From JAEXNA01 sp037189585 (GTDB taxonomy: Bacteria; Vulcanimicrobiota; Xenobia; Xenobiales; JADMJV01): 64,000 nt of DNA. The position numbers were made by a program, and so were the translations under genes. The notes under the pieces are model-generated. The model did not search any database. It worked only from the letters and a program-made list of their open reading frames with translations, and was not told the origin of the DNA. Below are positions 42,591 through 51,124 of the stretch, piece by piece (position 1 is the stretch's first letter; each line of letters begins with the position of its first letter). The stretch lies in assembly GCA_037189585.1 (NCBI GenBank), contig JBBCJA010000001.1:484131-548130 (forward strand), given 5' to 3'.

Positions 42591-43961
42591 TCATTCCGAG
42601 CCGTGAACGGAGGCCAGAGCCTTCAATAGCTCGGTAGACAGCTCGATCCCTTTGTAAAAGTTCTCGATACGGAAGTGCTCGTTGGGGGCATGAAGGTTTT
42701 CGTCGTTGAGCCCAAAGCCCAGCAGGATGCCCGGCAGACCCAGGATGTTCTGGAAGTCGACCACAATGGGGATGGAGCCGCCTTCGCGCACGCGGACGGG
42801 GTCTTTGCCGTAGACGGCGCGGACCGCCTGGGCCGCCGCTTCCAAAGCTGGGTGATCGGGCGGCGTGATCCAGGGATGTCCGCCGTGTCTTGCCGTGATC
42901 TGGCATTCCACGTTGGGCGAGCAAAGGGAGCGGACGTGTTTTTCTAAAAGTTCGGCGATCTTTTTTGGGTTCTGGTTGGGCACCAGCCGGCAACTGATCT
43001 TGGCCATGGCTCGGCTGGGCAGCACGGTCTTCGAGCCCGGTCCGGTGTAGCCGCACAGCATCCCGTTGATCTCGAGAGTCGGACGGGCGGTGCGCTGCTC
43101 CAGGGGAGAGTAGCCGGACTCTCCCGACAGGCCGGGGACGTTGAGCCCGCTGCGGAACTCCTCGTTGTCGAAAGGCAAGGCCGCGTAAGCTTCCCTCTCT
43201 TGTTCGGTCAGATCGGCCACATCGTCGTAGAATCCGGGAACCGTGATCCGCTCGTTTTCATCTTTGAGCTGAGCCAGAATGCGGGCCAATTCCATCCCGG
43301 GATTGGGCACCGCGCCTCCGAAGACACCGGAGTGCAAGTCGGAATCAGCCCCTTTAAGATCGATCTGGATGAAGGCTAGACCGCGCAGAGCGTAGACCAG
43401 GCTAGGCTGGCCCGGCGCGAACATGGCCGAGTCCGAGACCACCAGGACGTCGGCCGCCAAGAGCTCTTTGTGCGACTCCAAAAAGGAGGCCAAGTTAGGG
43501 CTTCCGATCTCCTCCTCGCCCTCGATGATGACTTTGACGTTGATGGGGAGAGTGCCGGTGTCGGCCAAGAGGGTCGCCACCGCCTTGATGTGGCACAGGA
43601 ACTGGCCTTTGTCATCGGTCGCGCCACGAGCGTACAGTTTGCCGTCGCGCTCGGTCGGCTCAAAGGGCGGGCTGGTCCACAGGTCGATCGGGTCCTCGGG
43701 CTGCACGTCATAGTGACCGTAGATGAGCGCCGTGGGCAGCTTGGGGTCAACTGTATACTGTCCGAAAACGACCGGATGACCCGCCGTGTCCATGAGGCCC
43801 ACGTCCTTGAGGCCAGCCTCACGCATCTGTCGGGCGACCTCTTCAGCGCAACACCGAACCTCTCCCTTGCGGGCCGGATCGGTGGACACACTAGGGATGG
43901 AGAGAAGGGTTTTCAGGTCATCGAGGTAGGCCTTCTGGCGATCGGGGGCAAGCGAGGGCAT
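42591..43961 (-). CDS. M20 dipeptidase (PepV/CNDP-like)
   Basis: 456 residues, zinc peptidase. Metal ligands lie in IYGHYDVQP (His, Asp), ATDDKGQF (Asp), EGEEEIGSP (catalytic Glu pair) and VSDSAMF (Asp). A dimerisation domain follows (about 200-350), and the C-terminal zinc His is in NEHFRIENF. It cleaves dipeptides or N-acyl amino acids. AGGAG precedes the ATG. The orphan C-terminal M20 fragment at 8249-8515 resembles the end of this type of enzyme but is not a copy of this gene. Confidence 0.93.
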   Translation of the reverse strand: MPSLAPDRQKAYLDDLKTLLSIPSVSTDPARKGEVRCCAEEVARQMREAGLKDVGLMDTAGHPVVFGQYTVDPKLPTALIYGHYDVQPEDPIDLWTSPPFEPTERDGKLYARGATDDKGQFLCHIKAVATLLADTGTLPINVKVIIEGEEEIGSPNLASFLESHKELLAADVLVVSDSAMFAPGQPSLVYALRGLAFIQIDLKGADSDLHSGVFGGAVPNPGMELARILAQLKDENERITVPGFYDDVADLTEQEREAYAALPFDNEEFRSGLNVPGLSGESGYSPLEQRTARPTLEINGMLCGYTGPGSKTVLPSRAMAKISCRLVPNQNPKKIAELLEKHVRSLCSPNVECQITARHGGHPWITPPDHPALEAAAQAVRAVYGKDPVRVREGGSIPIVVDFQNILGLPGILLGFGLNDENLHAPNEHFRIENFYKGIELSTELLKALASVHGSE

Positions 43962-44013
43962 GGGTCATCTCCTGGTTGGAAAAATCAACATGTGATGGCC
44001 ATTGGCCTTGAGG

Positions 44014-44835
44014 TTAGGAGATCCTGCCCGCGCTCATCTCCGGAGGACGACCGTTGAAGCCGCTGGCGTTCTTGTGCCCCCCTCCACCGGCCTGACGTGC
44101 CAGCGCGGCCACGTCGAACTCTCCCACCGAGCGGAGCGACCAGCACAGTTCACCCGCTTTGTCGTAGTGGTAGGCCGCAGCGAATGGACTGTCAGGATAA
44201 AGAGAGCAGAGCCGGTTGGCGATCTCACTACGAAAGTCGGTAGCGTTGACCACGGGGACTCGATAGCCGAAGAGCGTCTCGAAGCGAGCTCTAGAAACAG
44301 CTCCCCCGACGATCTGCTCTTGCAACCTTAGAAGAGCCACGCCCTCGAGCTTTAAATGCTCGACTTCCAGTCCATCCCAGAGATCGAAATCCATGGGGTA
44401 GGAGTGGAGAGCGATGGAGACCTCAGGGCTCTGCTCCATTCTCCAGAGCCAGAGGTCTTTGTCCTCGATGTAGGCCAGAAGCTCTGGAAGGGATTCTCCA
44501 GGGTGCCAGTACTCCCAAGCCAACCGTGCCCCTGACTTGTCCATGTCAAACTGGGCCCATTCTAGACCTTGGAGTTCGTCCTGAGCGGTAGTGTGGTGGT
44601 CGAGCACCACCATGTCGGCGACATGCTCTTTGATCTTAAGGATCACCGATCGCTTGTAGGAGAAGTCGACCATAGCGACCTTGGCCTGAGCGGGAAGCTC
44701 TGGTGGTGGGTCGCCGTGCTGGACGGGTAGATAGGTGGCCCTGTCGCCCAGGATTTTCCAAGCGGCGTAAGCCGCCCCGAATCCGTCGGCGCAGTCGGCG
44801 TGATAGAGGACGTGAGTGGCCTCGGTGGGACGCAT
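44014..44835 (-). CDS. DHH-family phosphoesterase
   Basis: 273 residues. N-terminal metal motifs are YHADCADGFGAAYA and LDHHTTAQDE (DHH). The C-terminal DHHA1 signature is GGGGHKNASGF. Related proteins degrade nanoRNA, pAp or cyclic dinucleotides, or act as oligonucleotide hydrolases; the substrate is not determined here. It has no clear Shine-Dalgarno. The GGGGHK motif also occurs in RecJ and NrnA families. Confidence 0.9.
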   Translation of the reverse strand: MRPTEATHVLYHADCADGFGAAYAAWKILGDRATYLPVQHGDPPPELPAQAKVAMVDFSYKRSVILKIKEHVADMVVLDHHTTAQDELQGLEWAQFDMDKSGARLAWEYWHPGESLPELLAYIEDKDLWLWRMEQSPEVSIALHSYPMDFDLWDGLEVEHLKLEGVALLRLQEQIVGGAVSRARFETLFGYRVPVVNATDFRSEIANRLCSLYPDSPFAAAYHYDKAGELCWSLRSVGEFDVAALARQAGGGGHKNASGFNGRPPEMSAGRIS

Positions 44836-44890
44836 CGCCGAAAGTTCGACTCTAAGTGAATTCGCCCTGTCACTTGAGGGAAGGGTCGCT

Positions 44891-45550
44891 CTACAAACGT
44901 TCGACGTAGACGCGAGTGGCGAACTGAAGGCGCTGGCCGAACTCTCCGGCGTCGACCTCGATTCGACTGGGATAGCCGGGAAAGGGATCGCGCAACACCA
45001 CTCGGTGGATGATGGGAACTCCGTTGGGCCCCTTGGAGAAGTAAGCGGCCGTCATAACGTAGGCGTGGCCGGTGGCGGCCCCGCGTGCGCCCGCTAGACC
45101 CACGATCAGGGGCCACTTGCGGTCGAGATCGTTGATCACCGTGACCGGGTCGAGATGATAGTTGTCAGCGTAGATTTTTGAGCGTCGGCCGCGGCTATCA
45201 GGTGCCCAGCCTGACAACGCCTGCATGATCTGGTCGCCGTTGGCCGGACGGTCGACCGCGCCCCCGAAGACTCGGGCCACGACATCTTTTTGGTCCACGT
45301 AGAGCCCATGATAGTTGAGCACCATCTGGATGCAAGCCGCCCAGCACCAGTTCTCCATCTTCTGACGCCCGGCTCCCTCGGGCGCGGCGAAGTGGACGAA
45401 CTCGTTGGTGGGAACGCCGGCCACGAAGTATCCCGTGTCTCCCACGGGCATCGTGTCGGCCAAAGAGACGGAGGGCAGGAAGAGGAAAAGAGTAGACAAC
45501 AAGAGCGCGCGGAAAGCAGCACAGTGTTTCGAAAGCATCAACGTATCCAT
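44891..45550 (-). CDS. Secreted papain-like (C39-type) cysteine protease
   Basis: 219 residues. A signal peptide (to about LPSVSLA) is followed by a peptidase C39-like domain. The catalytic Cys is in NWCWAACIQMVLNYHG, the His is in GHAYVMTA, and the Asp/Asn region is VLRDPFPGYPS. ATG 45550 is chosen because AGG lies 5 bases before it; the frame extends to 45880 without function. It may process peptides or murein-linked proteins in the periplasm. It is divergent from the PilZ gene. Confidence 0.85.
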   Translation of the reverse strand: MDTLMLSKHCAAFRALLLSTLFLFLPSVSLADTMPVGDTGYFVAGVPTNEFVHFAAPEGAGRQKMENWCWAACIQMVLNYHGLYVDQKDVVARVFGGAVDRPANGDQIMQALSGWAPDSRGRRSKIYADNYHLDPVTVINDLDRKWPLIVGLAGARGAATGHAYVMTAAYFSKGPNGVPIIHRVVLRDPFPGYPSRIEVDAGEFGQRLQFATRVYVERL

Positions 45551-45658
45551 TCTTGCCTGAAGTGTTCTCTTCAACCGCGAAATTTCCTCATGGTTCCTAA
45601 AGACAGGGCGTTCTTTTCTCAACAAGGATAGACTCAATTCGAGTGAAAGGGATTCAAT

Positions 45659-46417
45659 ATGAAGAGTCTCCTGCAAAAGGCCCGTGGATTTATGGCTCGC
45701 GCTGACCGGCGCGCCAGCATGGAGCGCCGAAAGATCAAGCGCCTGGCATGCCATCAGAATTTTCTCTGCACCAGCACCAGCTCCAGCGACAGTTTCCCTG
45801 TCACGGTGGTCGATATCGGATTCGGGGGCTTTAAGGTGCGTTCGGAGCGTAGTCCTGGTAAACGTGGTGACTTGCTTCATTTACGGCGGCTTTCCGAGGA
45901 CCACACCAGAAAGCTGGGCGGCTCCTACACCACCGGACTGATGGTTCGCGTGGCTTGGAGCAAAAAGGATGAGGACGGCTGGGAGTGCGGCCTCTCTTTG
46001 CCGGAAGCTCCCGGTTCCATGAGGATTCGCTGGTTCAAAGAGCTTCTCGAGGAGTTACACCTCGACGAGACCGAGATCTTTTCCAAGCGTTCGGCTCGAC
46101 GTCACCGCTGCCGACTACCGGCCACCATCTCCACGGGCGCGCTCCCCTCGGTATCGGGAATGGTGCTCGATCTTTCCGCGGGCGGAGTTCTTTTCGCCGC
46201 CCCGGCTCCCGCCATGCTGGGAAGTTGCGGAGAGATCCAGGTCACCTGGGGAACCAAGTTTCTCCAGGCGGAGGTCTCGGTGGTCGGGGTACGACCCGCC
46301 GAGGCCACCGAGATCGAGCTGCGCTTTCTTCACAGTCTGCGCTTTGAGGACGGGATGGAAGAAGCGACCGAGAAACTGCTGCATCGGTTCATTTCAGAGT
46401 TGGCGGACAATGACTGA
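45659..46417 (+). CDS. Double PilZ-domain protein
   Basis: 252 residues with two PilZ domains. The first has RRKIKRLAC then VDIGFGGFKV. The second has RRHRCRLPA then LDLSAGGVLF. Each keeps an Arg-rich loop and a DxxxGG turn that fit c-di-GMP binding, clearest in the second. Many type IV pilus-bearing bacteria use such proteins to link c-di-GMP to motility or surface sugar synthesis. The stop overlaps the start of the next gene by 8 bases. Confidence 0.88.
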   Translation: MKSLLQKARGFMARADRRASMERRKIKRLACHQNFLCTSTSSSDSFPVTVVDIGFGGFKVRSERSPGKRGDLLHLRRLSEDHTRKLGGSYTTGLMVRVAWSKKDEDGWECGLSLPEAPGSMRIRWFKELLEELHLDETEIFSKRSARRHRCRLPATISTGALPSVSGMVLDLSAGGVLFAAPAPAMLGSCGEIQVTWGTKFLQAEVSVVGVRPAEATEIELRFLHSLRFEDGMEEATEKLLHRFISELADND

Positions 46418-47213
46418 GCCGGGAGGCGCTGGATTTCGCAATGTCCGCGCTTTAGCTGGACGGGTGGCTGTGGCTGCCCGCTTCCTCGACGACTTCGAGC
46501 GCTGTCTGCCGGTAGAGTGGTGCGTCGACGAACTCTTCCCCGCGGCGAGCGTCATCAAGATCGGCATCATGTCGTTCCTCTTGGATGAGGTCGAGAAGAA
46601 GACGTTGAGCCTGTCGGAGACGGTCAAGATTCCAGCCTCTCAGCAGGTTGGTGGAGCGGGCGTTCTTTTCGAGCTCGAGCCGGATCGAGAGTTTCGTCTC
46701 GACGAGCTTTGCAAGCTGATGATAGTGGTCAGTGACAATACCGCTTCCAACGCCCTGGTTCGCCGTTTGGGGATGGAGCGCCTTAACGGATTCTGGGCCG
46801 GGCGTGGCTACCAGGCTGTTATGCGTCGCTATTTTATGGATCCGGTGGTGGCGGATCGGGATAATCAGATGACGGCGCTCGCCGCGGCCATGATGCTGAA
46901 AGACCTCTATCTGGGGGTCGCTCTTTCCGAGAGCTCGCGGGAGTTCGCCGTGGGCTGTCTACGTCGCCAACAGTTTCGAGAGAAGATCCCGTCCATGCTA
47001 CCTGAAAGCGTGATGGTGGGGCACAAGACCGGAGAGCTCGAGGGAGTGCGGCACGACGCCGCGGTCATTGAGTCGACACGTCCTTACACGCTGGTCGTCC
47101 TGACTGCCCACGGGTCCCCCAAGCTGTGGGCGGTGGACCAGGCTATCGGCCAACTTTCTCTAGAGCTTTATGAAGGACTGAAAGCGCGACTGCCCGGAAA
47201 AGCGCCCGCATGA
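46410..47213 (+). CDS. Class A beta-lactamase-like serine hydrolase
   Basis: 267 residues with the three motifs of the family: SVIK (Ser47, Lys50), SDN (108-110) and KTG in GHKTGELEG. The omega-loop region reads DRDNQMTALA, without a clear Glu166 equivalent, and the protein has no signal peptide. It is therefore less likely to be a periplasmic resistance enzyme and may be a cytoplasmic esterase or amidase. It overlaps the PilZ gene by 8 bases and era by 4 bases, so the three are coupled. Confidence 0.85.
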   Translation: MTEPGGAGFRNVRALAGRVAVAARFLDDFERCLPVEWCVDELFPAASVIKIGIMSFLLDEVEKKTLSLSETVKIPASQQVGGAGVLFELEPDREFRLDELCKLMIVVSDNTASNALVRRLGMERLNGFWAGRGYQAVMRRYFMDPVVADRDNQMTALAAAMMLKDLYLGVALSESSREFAVGCLRRQQFREKIPSMLPESVMVGHKTGELEGVRHDAAVIESTRPYTLVVLTAHGSPKLWAVDQAIGQLSLELYEGLKARLPGKAPA

Positions 47214-48097
47214 GTTTTCAATCCGGATTCGTGGCCCTGGTAGGCAAGCCCAACGTGGGCAAGTCCACCCTGGTCAATCGCCTGGTCGGCCGCAAAGTCG
47301 CCATCACCTCGTCCAAACCCCAGACCACGCGCCAGCGCATGCTGGGAGTTTTTCACGGCGATGATTTTCAGGCCGTCTTGGTGGACACCCCGGGAATGAT
47401 GCTGCCCAAGAGCGGTCTCCATCGTAAAATGCTAACCACGGCCACTCAAGAGGCGCGCGAGGCCGACTTTGTCCTGTGGCTGGCCGAGTCGACCCATCTC
47501 CCTACGGAGGAGGACAAAAAAGTTGGGGAGATGCTGGCGGAGATGGCAGCCAAGGGGCGACCGGTCTGGTTGGTTTTGACCAAGCTGGACAAGGCTAGGG
47601 AGGGAGTGGCCGAGGCTTATGCCACACTGGCGCCCTTCGTGACCAAGACCTTCCGTCTGTCGGCCAAAACCGGAGGAGGGGTTCCGGACCTTCTCAAGGA
47701 GTTGGTCGCGGCTCTTCCTGAGGGTCCCGCTTTTTTTCCTTCCGATCAGGTGACGGAGCAGAACGACCGGCTCTGGTTGGCCGAGATCGTACGAGAGAAG
47801 GTCCTCGCTAGGACCCGTCAGGAGCTTCCCCACTCGGTCGCCGTCGCGGTGGAGGAGCTACGCGAGGCCGAGGGGGGCAATCCGGGCCTCTACGGTCGAG
47901 TCATTCTTTACGTCGAGCGGGAGAGCCAGAAGCGCATCCTTATCGGCAAGAAAGGCGACCTCTTGAAACGCGTGGGGATGGAAGCGCGCAAGGAGCTGGA
48001 AGCCGAGTGGGACCGCCCCCTCTACCTCGATCTTTGGGTCAAGGTCAAGGAAGATTGGCGCGATCGCGAGGACTGGCTGCACATCTTCGGCTTGTAA
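47210..48097 (+). CDS. era: GTPase Era
   Basis: 295 residues. The G domain has GKPNVGKST, VDTPGMM and TKLDK (G1, G3, G4). A KH domain near the C-terminus has GKKGDLLKRVG. Era binds the 3' end of 16S rRNA and helps small-subunit maturation. It overlaps the beta-lactamase-like gene by 4 bases. It ends 97 bases before the microcompartment operon. Confidence 0.96.
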   Translation: MSFQSGFVALVGKPNVGKSTLVNRLVGRKVAITSSKPQTTRQRMLGVFHGDDFQAVLVDTPGMMLPKSGLHRKMLTTATQEAREADFVLWLAESTHLPTEEDKKVGEMLAEMAAKGRPVWLVLTKLDKAREGVAEAYATLAPFVTKTFRLSAKTGGGVPDLLKELVAALPEGPAFFPSDQVTEQNDRLWLAEIVREKVLARTRQELPHSVAVAVEELREAEGGNPGLYGRVILYVERESQKRILIGKKGDLLKRVGMEARKELEAEWDRPLYLDLWVKVKEDWRDREDWLHIFGL

Positions 48098-48194
48098 AGG
48101 AGGACCCTGGGGAGGGGACGAACGCCGCGCTCCTCAGGAGCTCGTCCGGGAATGAACCAGATGAGTCCTACGGTTCAAAGGGAAAGGTATTGCA

Positions 48195-48500
48195 ATGGTT
48201 ACAACCTACGAAGCGCTTGGAATGATTGAGACCAAAGGACTGGTCGCGATGGTGGAGGCCGCCGACGCGATGGTCAAGGCCGCCAACGTCAAACTGATCG
48301 GTTATGAGAAGATCGGAGCCGGCTACGTGACCGCTCTGGTTCGCGGAGACGTGGCCGCCGTGCGTGCCGCCACCGACGCCGGCGCCAGCGCCGCTCGCCG
48401 CGTGGGCGAACTGATCGCTGTTCACGTCATCCCCCGTCCTCACCAGGACCTCGACAGCGTTCTCCCGATCGCTCCCCCGCTGCAGAAAGCCGGAAAGTAG
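48195..48500 (+). CDS. BMC-H microcompartment shell hexamer protein
   Basis: 101 residues, single BMC domain. MIETKGLVAMVEAADAMVKA and GYVTALVRGDVAAVRAATDA are the family hallmarks. The pore-loop region is IGAGY, facing the hexamer centre. After the domain, a proline-rich end (PRPHQDL...PPLQK) is typical. GAAAGG lies 8-9 bases before the ATG. It is the only BMC-H gene visible, and no BMC-T (tandem-domain) gene is present. A 97-base space precedes it, with a GGACGA/TCGTCC hairpin (48116-48147) but no clear -35/-10. The shell would surround the enzymes encoded downstream. Confidence 0.97.
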   Translation: MVTTYEALGMIETKGLVAMVEAADAMVKAANVKLIGYEKIGAGYVTALVRGDVAAVRAATDAGASAARRVGELIAVHVIPRPHQDLDSVLPIAPPLQKAGK

Positions 48501-48566
48501 TCCGTCGGTCCCCTGACCTACAGGGGCGATCTCGCATGCTTTTCTGCAGGCTCCTCATAGGCGCTT

Positions 48567-48599
48567 CTTCAAGCGCTGCCCGAAAGGCAGCGCTTGAGG
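48567..48599 (+). promoter_or_regulatory. RBS-covering hairpin after the BMC-H gene
   Basis: An 11-base perfect stem (48570-48580 with 48586-48596), extended to 14 pairs with one G-U, has the loop CGAAA. The right arm contains the Shine-Dalgarno GAGG (48596-48599) of the GTG start at 48606. No T run follows, so it is not a classic terminator. Expected effects are a stable mRNA 3' end for the hexamer gene and low translation of the next gene. Confidence 0.75.
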
Positions 48600-48605
48600 T
48601 GTTGT

Positions 48606-49370
48606 GTGGATAGCCTGGTCGAAGCCATCACCGAGCTTGTCATCAAAGAGCTCGCGATGGCCCAAGGCCAGTCTGTGGAGAAGAGTGTCAAGTCGTCCAC
48701 GCCTTCCGTGTCCAAAGGGCCACGTGTTCTTGTGGTCTCCGGGGGCGAAACGGTTCCGGATGGGGTCTGGGAAGCTCTCTCCTCCTCGAATGTCTCACCG
48801 GTCGCCTTGACTTGGGATGGCTTTGGCCACGACCAGCTGCCCGCTTCGGCGGCGAGTTGGCCGGTCGAGGCTCGACAGGGCGGATGGGGTCGCCGAATCG
48901 GGGACTATCGGGGTCTGTGCTTAGTCGGCGGAGACCTTCCGACCCTGGGGGCCATAGCGGCTCTCGGAGCGGGAGGCACGCCGCCCGCCGCTGCGACTTT
49001 GGCGGCTCTTTCCACGGGACTTCCGGTCTTCTGCGAGGCTTCGAACTTCGAGCGCATCCGGCGACATAGCGCCAGGCTCGCTCCGGGCTTGACCCGGGCT
49101 TTCGAAGAGGCATGGAGAACCGTCGCTTCTTTCGGGGTGGAGTTTGGGCAGCAGGCGGAGCTCGTCGCTTATCTGGGGGCACTCGGTGGTGGTAAAGCGG
49201 CCACTCCCGCTGCCGCCAAGACGGGCGGACGCGACGTGGTGACCACCGAGGATGTCGAGGCGGTGCGCCGGGCGGGCGGGAAAACGTTCTCCGTGGGGAT
49301 GGGGGCTATCGTGACACCGCTAGCTCGCCAGCAAGCCTCGGAATGGGGCATAGAGGTGAAGTTTCTATGA
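48606..49370 (+). CDS. BMC-associated flavoprotein-like protein
   Basis: 254 residues. The N-terminal helix (VDSLVEAITELVIKELA) is amphipathic and resembles the tags on the dehydrogenase and aldolase below. A Rossmann-like middle part has GLCLVGGDLPTLGAIAALGA and TLAALSTGLPVFCEAS, in the place where BMC-associated PF02441-like flavoproteins have their conserved strand and helix. The end has SVGMGAIVTPLARQQASEWG, a motif shared with EutQ-like and other BMC proteins. The GTG at 48606 has GAGG 6 bases upstream. The role is unknown. Its stop overlaps the next start by 4 bases. Confidence 0.75.
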   Translation: MDSLVEAITELVIKELAMAQGQSVEKSVKSSTPSVSKGPRVLVVSGGETVPDGVWEALSSSNVSPVALTWDGFGHDQLPASAASWPVEARQGGWGRRIGDYRGLCLVGGDLPTLGAIAALGAGGTPPAAATLAALSTGLPVFCEASNFERIRRHSARLAPGLTRAFEEAWRTVASFGVEFGQQAELVAYLGALGGGKAATPAAAKTGGRDVVTTEDVEAVRRAGGKTFSVGMGAIVTPLARQQASEWGIEVKFL

Positions 49371-49669
49371 CATTAGGCAGAGTGATCGGAACCGTGGTTT
49401 GTACTCAGAAAACGCCGACCATGGAAGGGGTTAAGCTACAGTTGGTCCAGCCGCTGTCGGCCACCACCATCACCAATGACGGTAAGCCGCTGGTCGCCAT
49501 CGACGCCATCGGAGCCGGTCGCAACGAGGTCGTGTTGCTGGCCTCCGGCTCCTCGGCTCGTCAGACCGAGATCACCCTCAACACCCCGTGTGATGCCGTC
49601 ATCATGGCTATCGTCGATTCGGTCGAGGTGGACGGCAAGGAAGTCTTCCGTAAAGGAGATGAGAACTGA
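49367..49669 (+). CDS. BMC-P (EutN/CcmL) shell pentamer protein 1
   Basis: 100 residues. The EutN/CcmL pattern is clear: LGRVIGTVVCTQKTPTMEG, LVAIDAIGAGRNEVVLLASG and CDAVIMAIVDSVEV. Pentamers cap the twelve vertices of the shell. The start ATG overlaps the stop of the previous gene (ATGA). The dehydrogenase gene starts at its stop codon (TGATG). It is the longest of three BMC-P proteins and the only one with the NTPCDAVI ending seen in canonical members. Confidence 0.95.
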   Translation: MTLGRVIGTVVCTQKTPTMEGVKLQLVQPLSATTITNDGKPLVAIDAIGAGRNEVVLLASGSSARQTEITLNTPCDAVIMAIVDSVEVDGKEVFRKGDEN

Positions 49670-51111
49670 TGGATATCGATAAGGATCTCATAAAAAAGAT
49701 CGTGGAGGAGGTCGTGCGCAGTCAACTGGCCGGCACCTCGGAGGGCCAGGGGCGCCTGCGCGAGACGGTTCGCGTCGAAGCCGGCCGGGACGGTATCTTC
49801 AATTCTTGTGACGACGCGGTGGCCGCCGCCACGGACGCCTTCCAGCGCTGGCAGAACACCTCGATGGAGGTCAAGAAAGCCTGTATCGAGGCCATGCGCG
49901 AGGTCTCGCGGGCCAACGCCAAGAGCATGGCGGAGCTAGCCGCGGCCGAGACCGGACTGGGCCGCGCCGAGGACAAGGTGAAGAAAAATCTTCTCCAGGC
50001 CAACAAGACTCCAGGGATCGAGGATGTTCAGCCTCGCGTTTTCACCGGCGACCACGGACTGTCGTTGGTGGAGAATTCCCCTTTCGGCGTGATCGTCTCG
50101 GTCACGCCCACCACCAACCCGGTCGCCACCATCATCAACAACGGAATTTCCATGCTTTCGGCCGGCAACAGCGTGGTCTTTTGTCCTCACCCGCGGGCCA
50201 AGGGCTGCTCGAACAAGATGATCCAGCTGCTCAATGGCGCCATCGTCAAGGCCGGAGGCCCCAACAACCTGCTCACCTCGGTGGCCGAGCCCTCGATTCA
50301 GACCTCGCAAACCTTGATGAACCACAAGGGAGTGCGCTGCCTGGTGGTCACGGGCGGTCCCGGAGTGGTAGCCGCCGCCATGAAAAGCGGCAAGAAGACC
50401 ATCGCGGCGGGCCCGGGAAATCCGCCTGTGGTGGTGGACGAGACGGCCGACCCGCGCTCGGCGGCTCGCCATATCGTGGCCGGCTCCTCGTTTGACAACA
50501 ACGTCATGTGCACGTGTGAAAAAGAGGTGCTGGTCGTCGACAGCCTCTTCCGCCCTCTCAAAGAGCAGTTGGTCGCCGCCGGCTGCTACGAGCTCAATTC
50601 CCGCCAGCTCGACGAGTTGACGCGGGTCATCTTTCCGCCTCCCCCCGTCGGGCAGACCAAGTTGACCTTAAATTCCGACCTGGTAGGGCAGCATGCCAGC
50701 GACATCGCCAAGACCATCGGGCTTGACCTGCCGCGAGAGACTCGCCTTCTGATCGCCGAGACCGACTTCGAGCATCCTCTGGTGCTCAAAGAGCAGATGA
50801 TGCCGGTTCTTCCTCTGGTGCGCTGCCGCGACGTGGATGAGGCGATCGACCGCGCGGTCAAAGCCGAGGGAGAGCGCTTCCACACCGCCGTGATCCATTC
50901 GAAGAACATCGACAATTTGTCCCGGATGGCTAAGGTGATGAACGCCAACATCTTCGTCAAAAACGGTCCGAACTTCGCGGGTCTCGGTTTCGGCGGGGAG
51001 GGTCACACCACCATGACTATCGCCGGCACCACGGGCGAAGGGATCACCTCGGCCCGGACTTTCACCCGCGAGCGTCGCTGTGCCATCATCGATCACTTTA
51101 GGATTTTGTAG
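49669..51111 (+). CDS. CoA-acylating aldehyde dehydrogenase (EutE/PduP type)
   Basis: 480 residues. Residues 1-20 (DIDKDLIKKIVEEVVRSQL) form an amphipathic helix like known encapsulation peptides, separated by a short linker from the catalytic domain. The catalytic Cys281 is in SFDNNVMCTCEKE, and an NAD(P)-site VTPTTNPVATII is present. The reaction is acetaldehyde + CoA + NAD+ to acetyl-CoA. With the aldolase in the same operon, this is the likely user of its acetaldehyde. A phosphotransacylase and an alcohol dehydrogenase, which would recycle CoA and NADH, are not in the window. Confidence 0.95.
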   Translation: MDIDKDLIKKIVEEVVRSQLAGTSEGQGRLRETVRVEAGRDGIFNSCDDAVAAATDAFQRWQNTSMEVKKACIEAMREVSRANAKSMAELAAAETGLGRAEDKVKKNLLQANKTPGIEDVQPRVFTGDHGLSLVENSPFGVIVSVTPTTNPVATIINNGISMLSAGNSVVFCPHPRAKGCSNKMIQLLNGAIVKAGGPNNLLTSVAEPSIQTSQTLMNHKGVRCLVVTGGPGVVAAAMKSGKKTIAAGPGNPPVVVDETADPRSAARHIVAGSSFDNNVMCTCEKEVLVVDSLFRPLKEQLVAAGCYELNSRQLDELTRVIFPPPPVGQTKLTLNSDLVGQHASDIAKTIGLDLPRETRLLIAETDFEHPLVLKEQMMPVLPLVRCRDVDEAIDRAVKAEGERFHTAVIHSKNIDNLSRMAKVMNANIFVKNGPNFAGLGFGGEGHTTMTIAGTTGEGITSARTFTRERRCAIIDHFRIL

Positions 51112-51124
51112 AAGGAGAGCCAAC

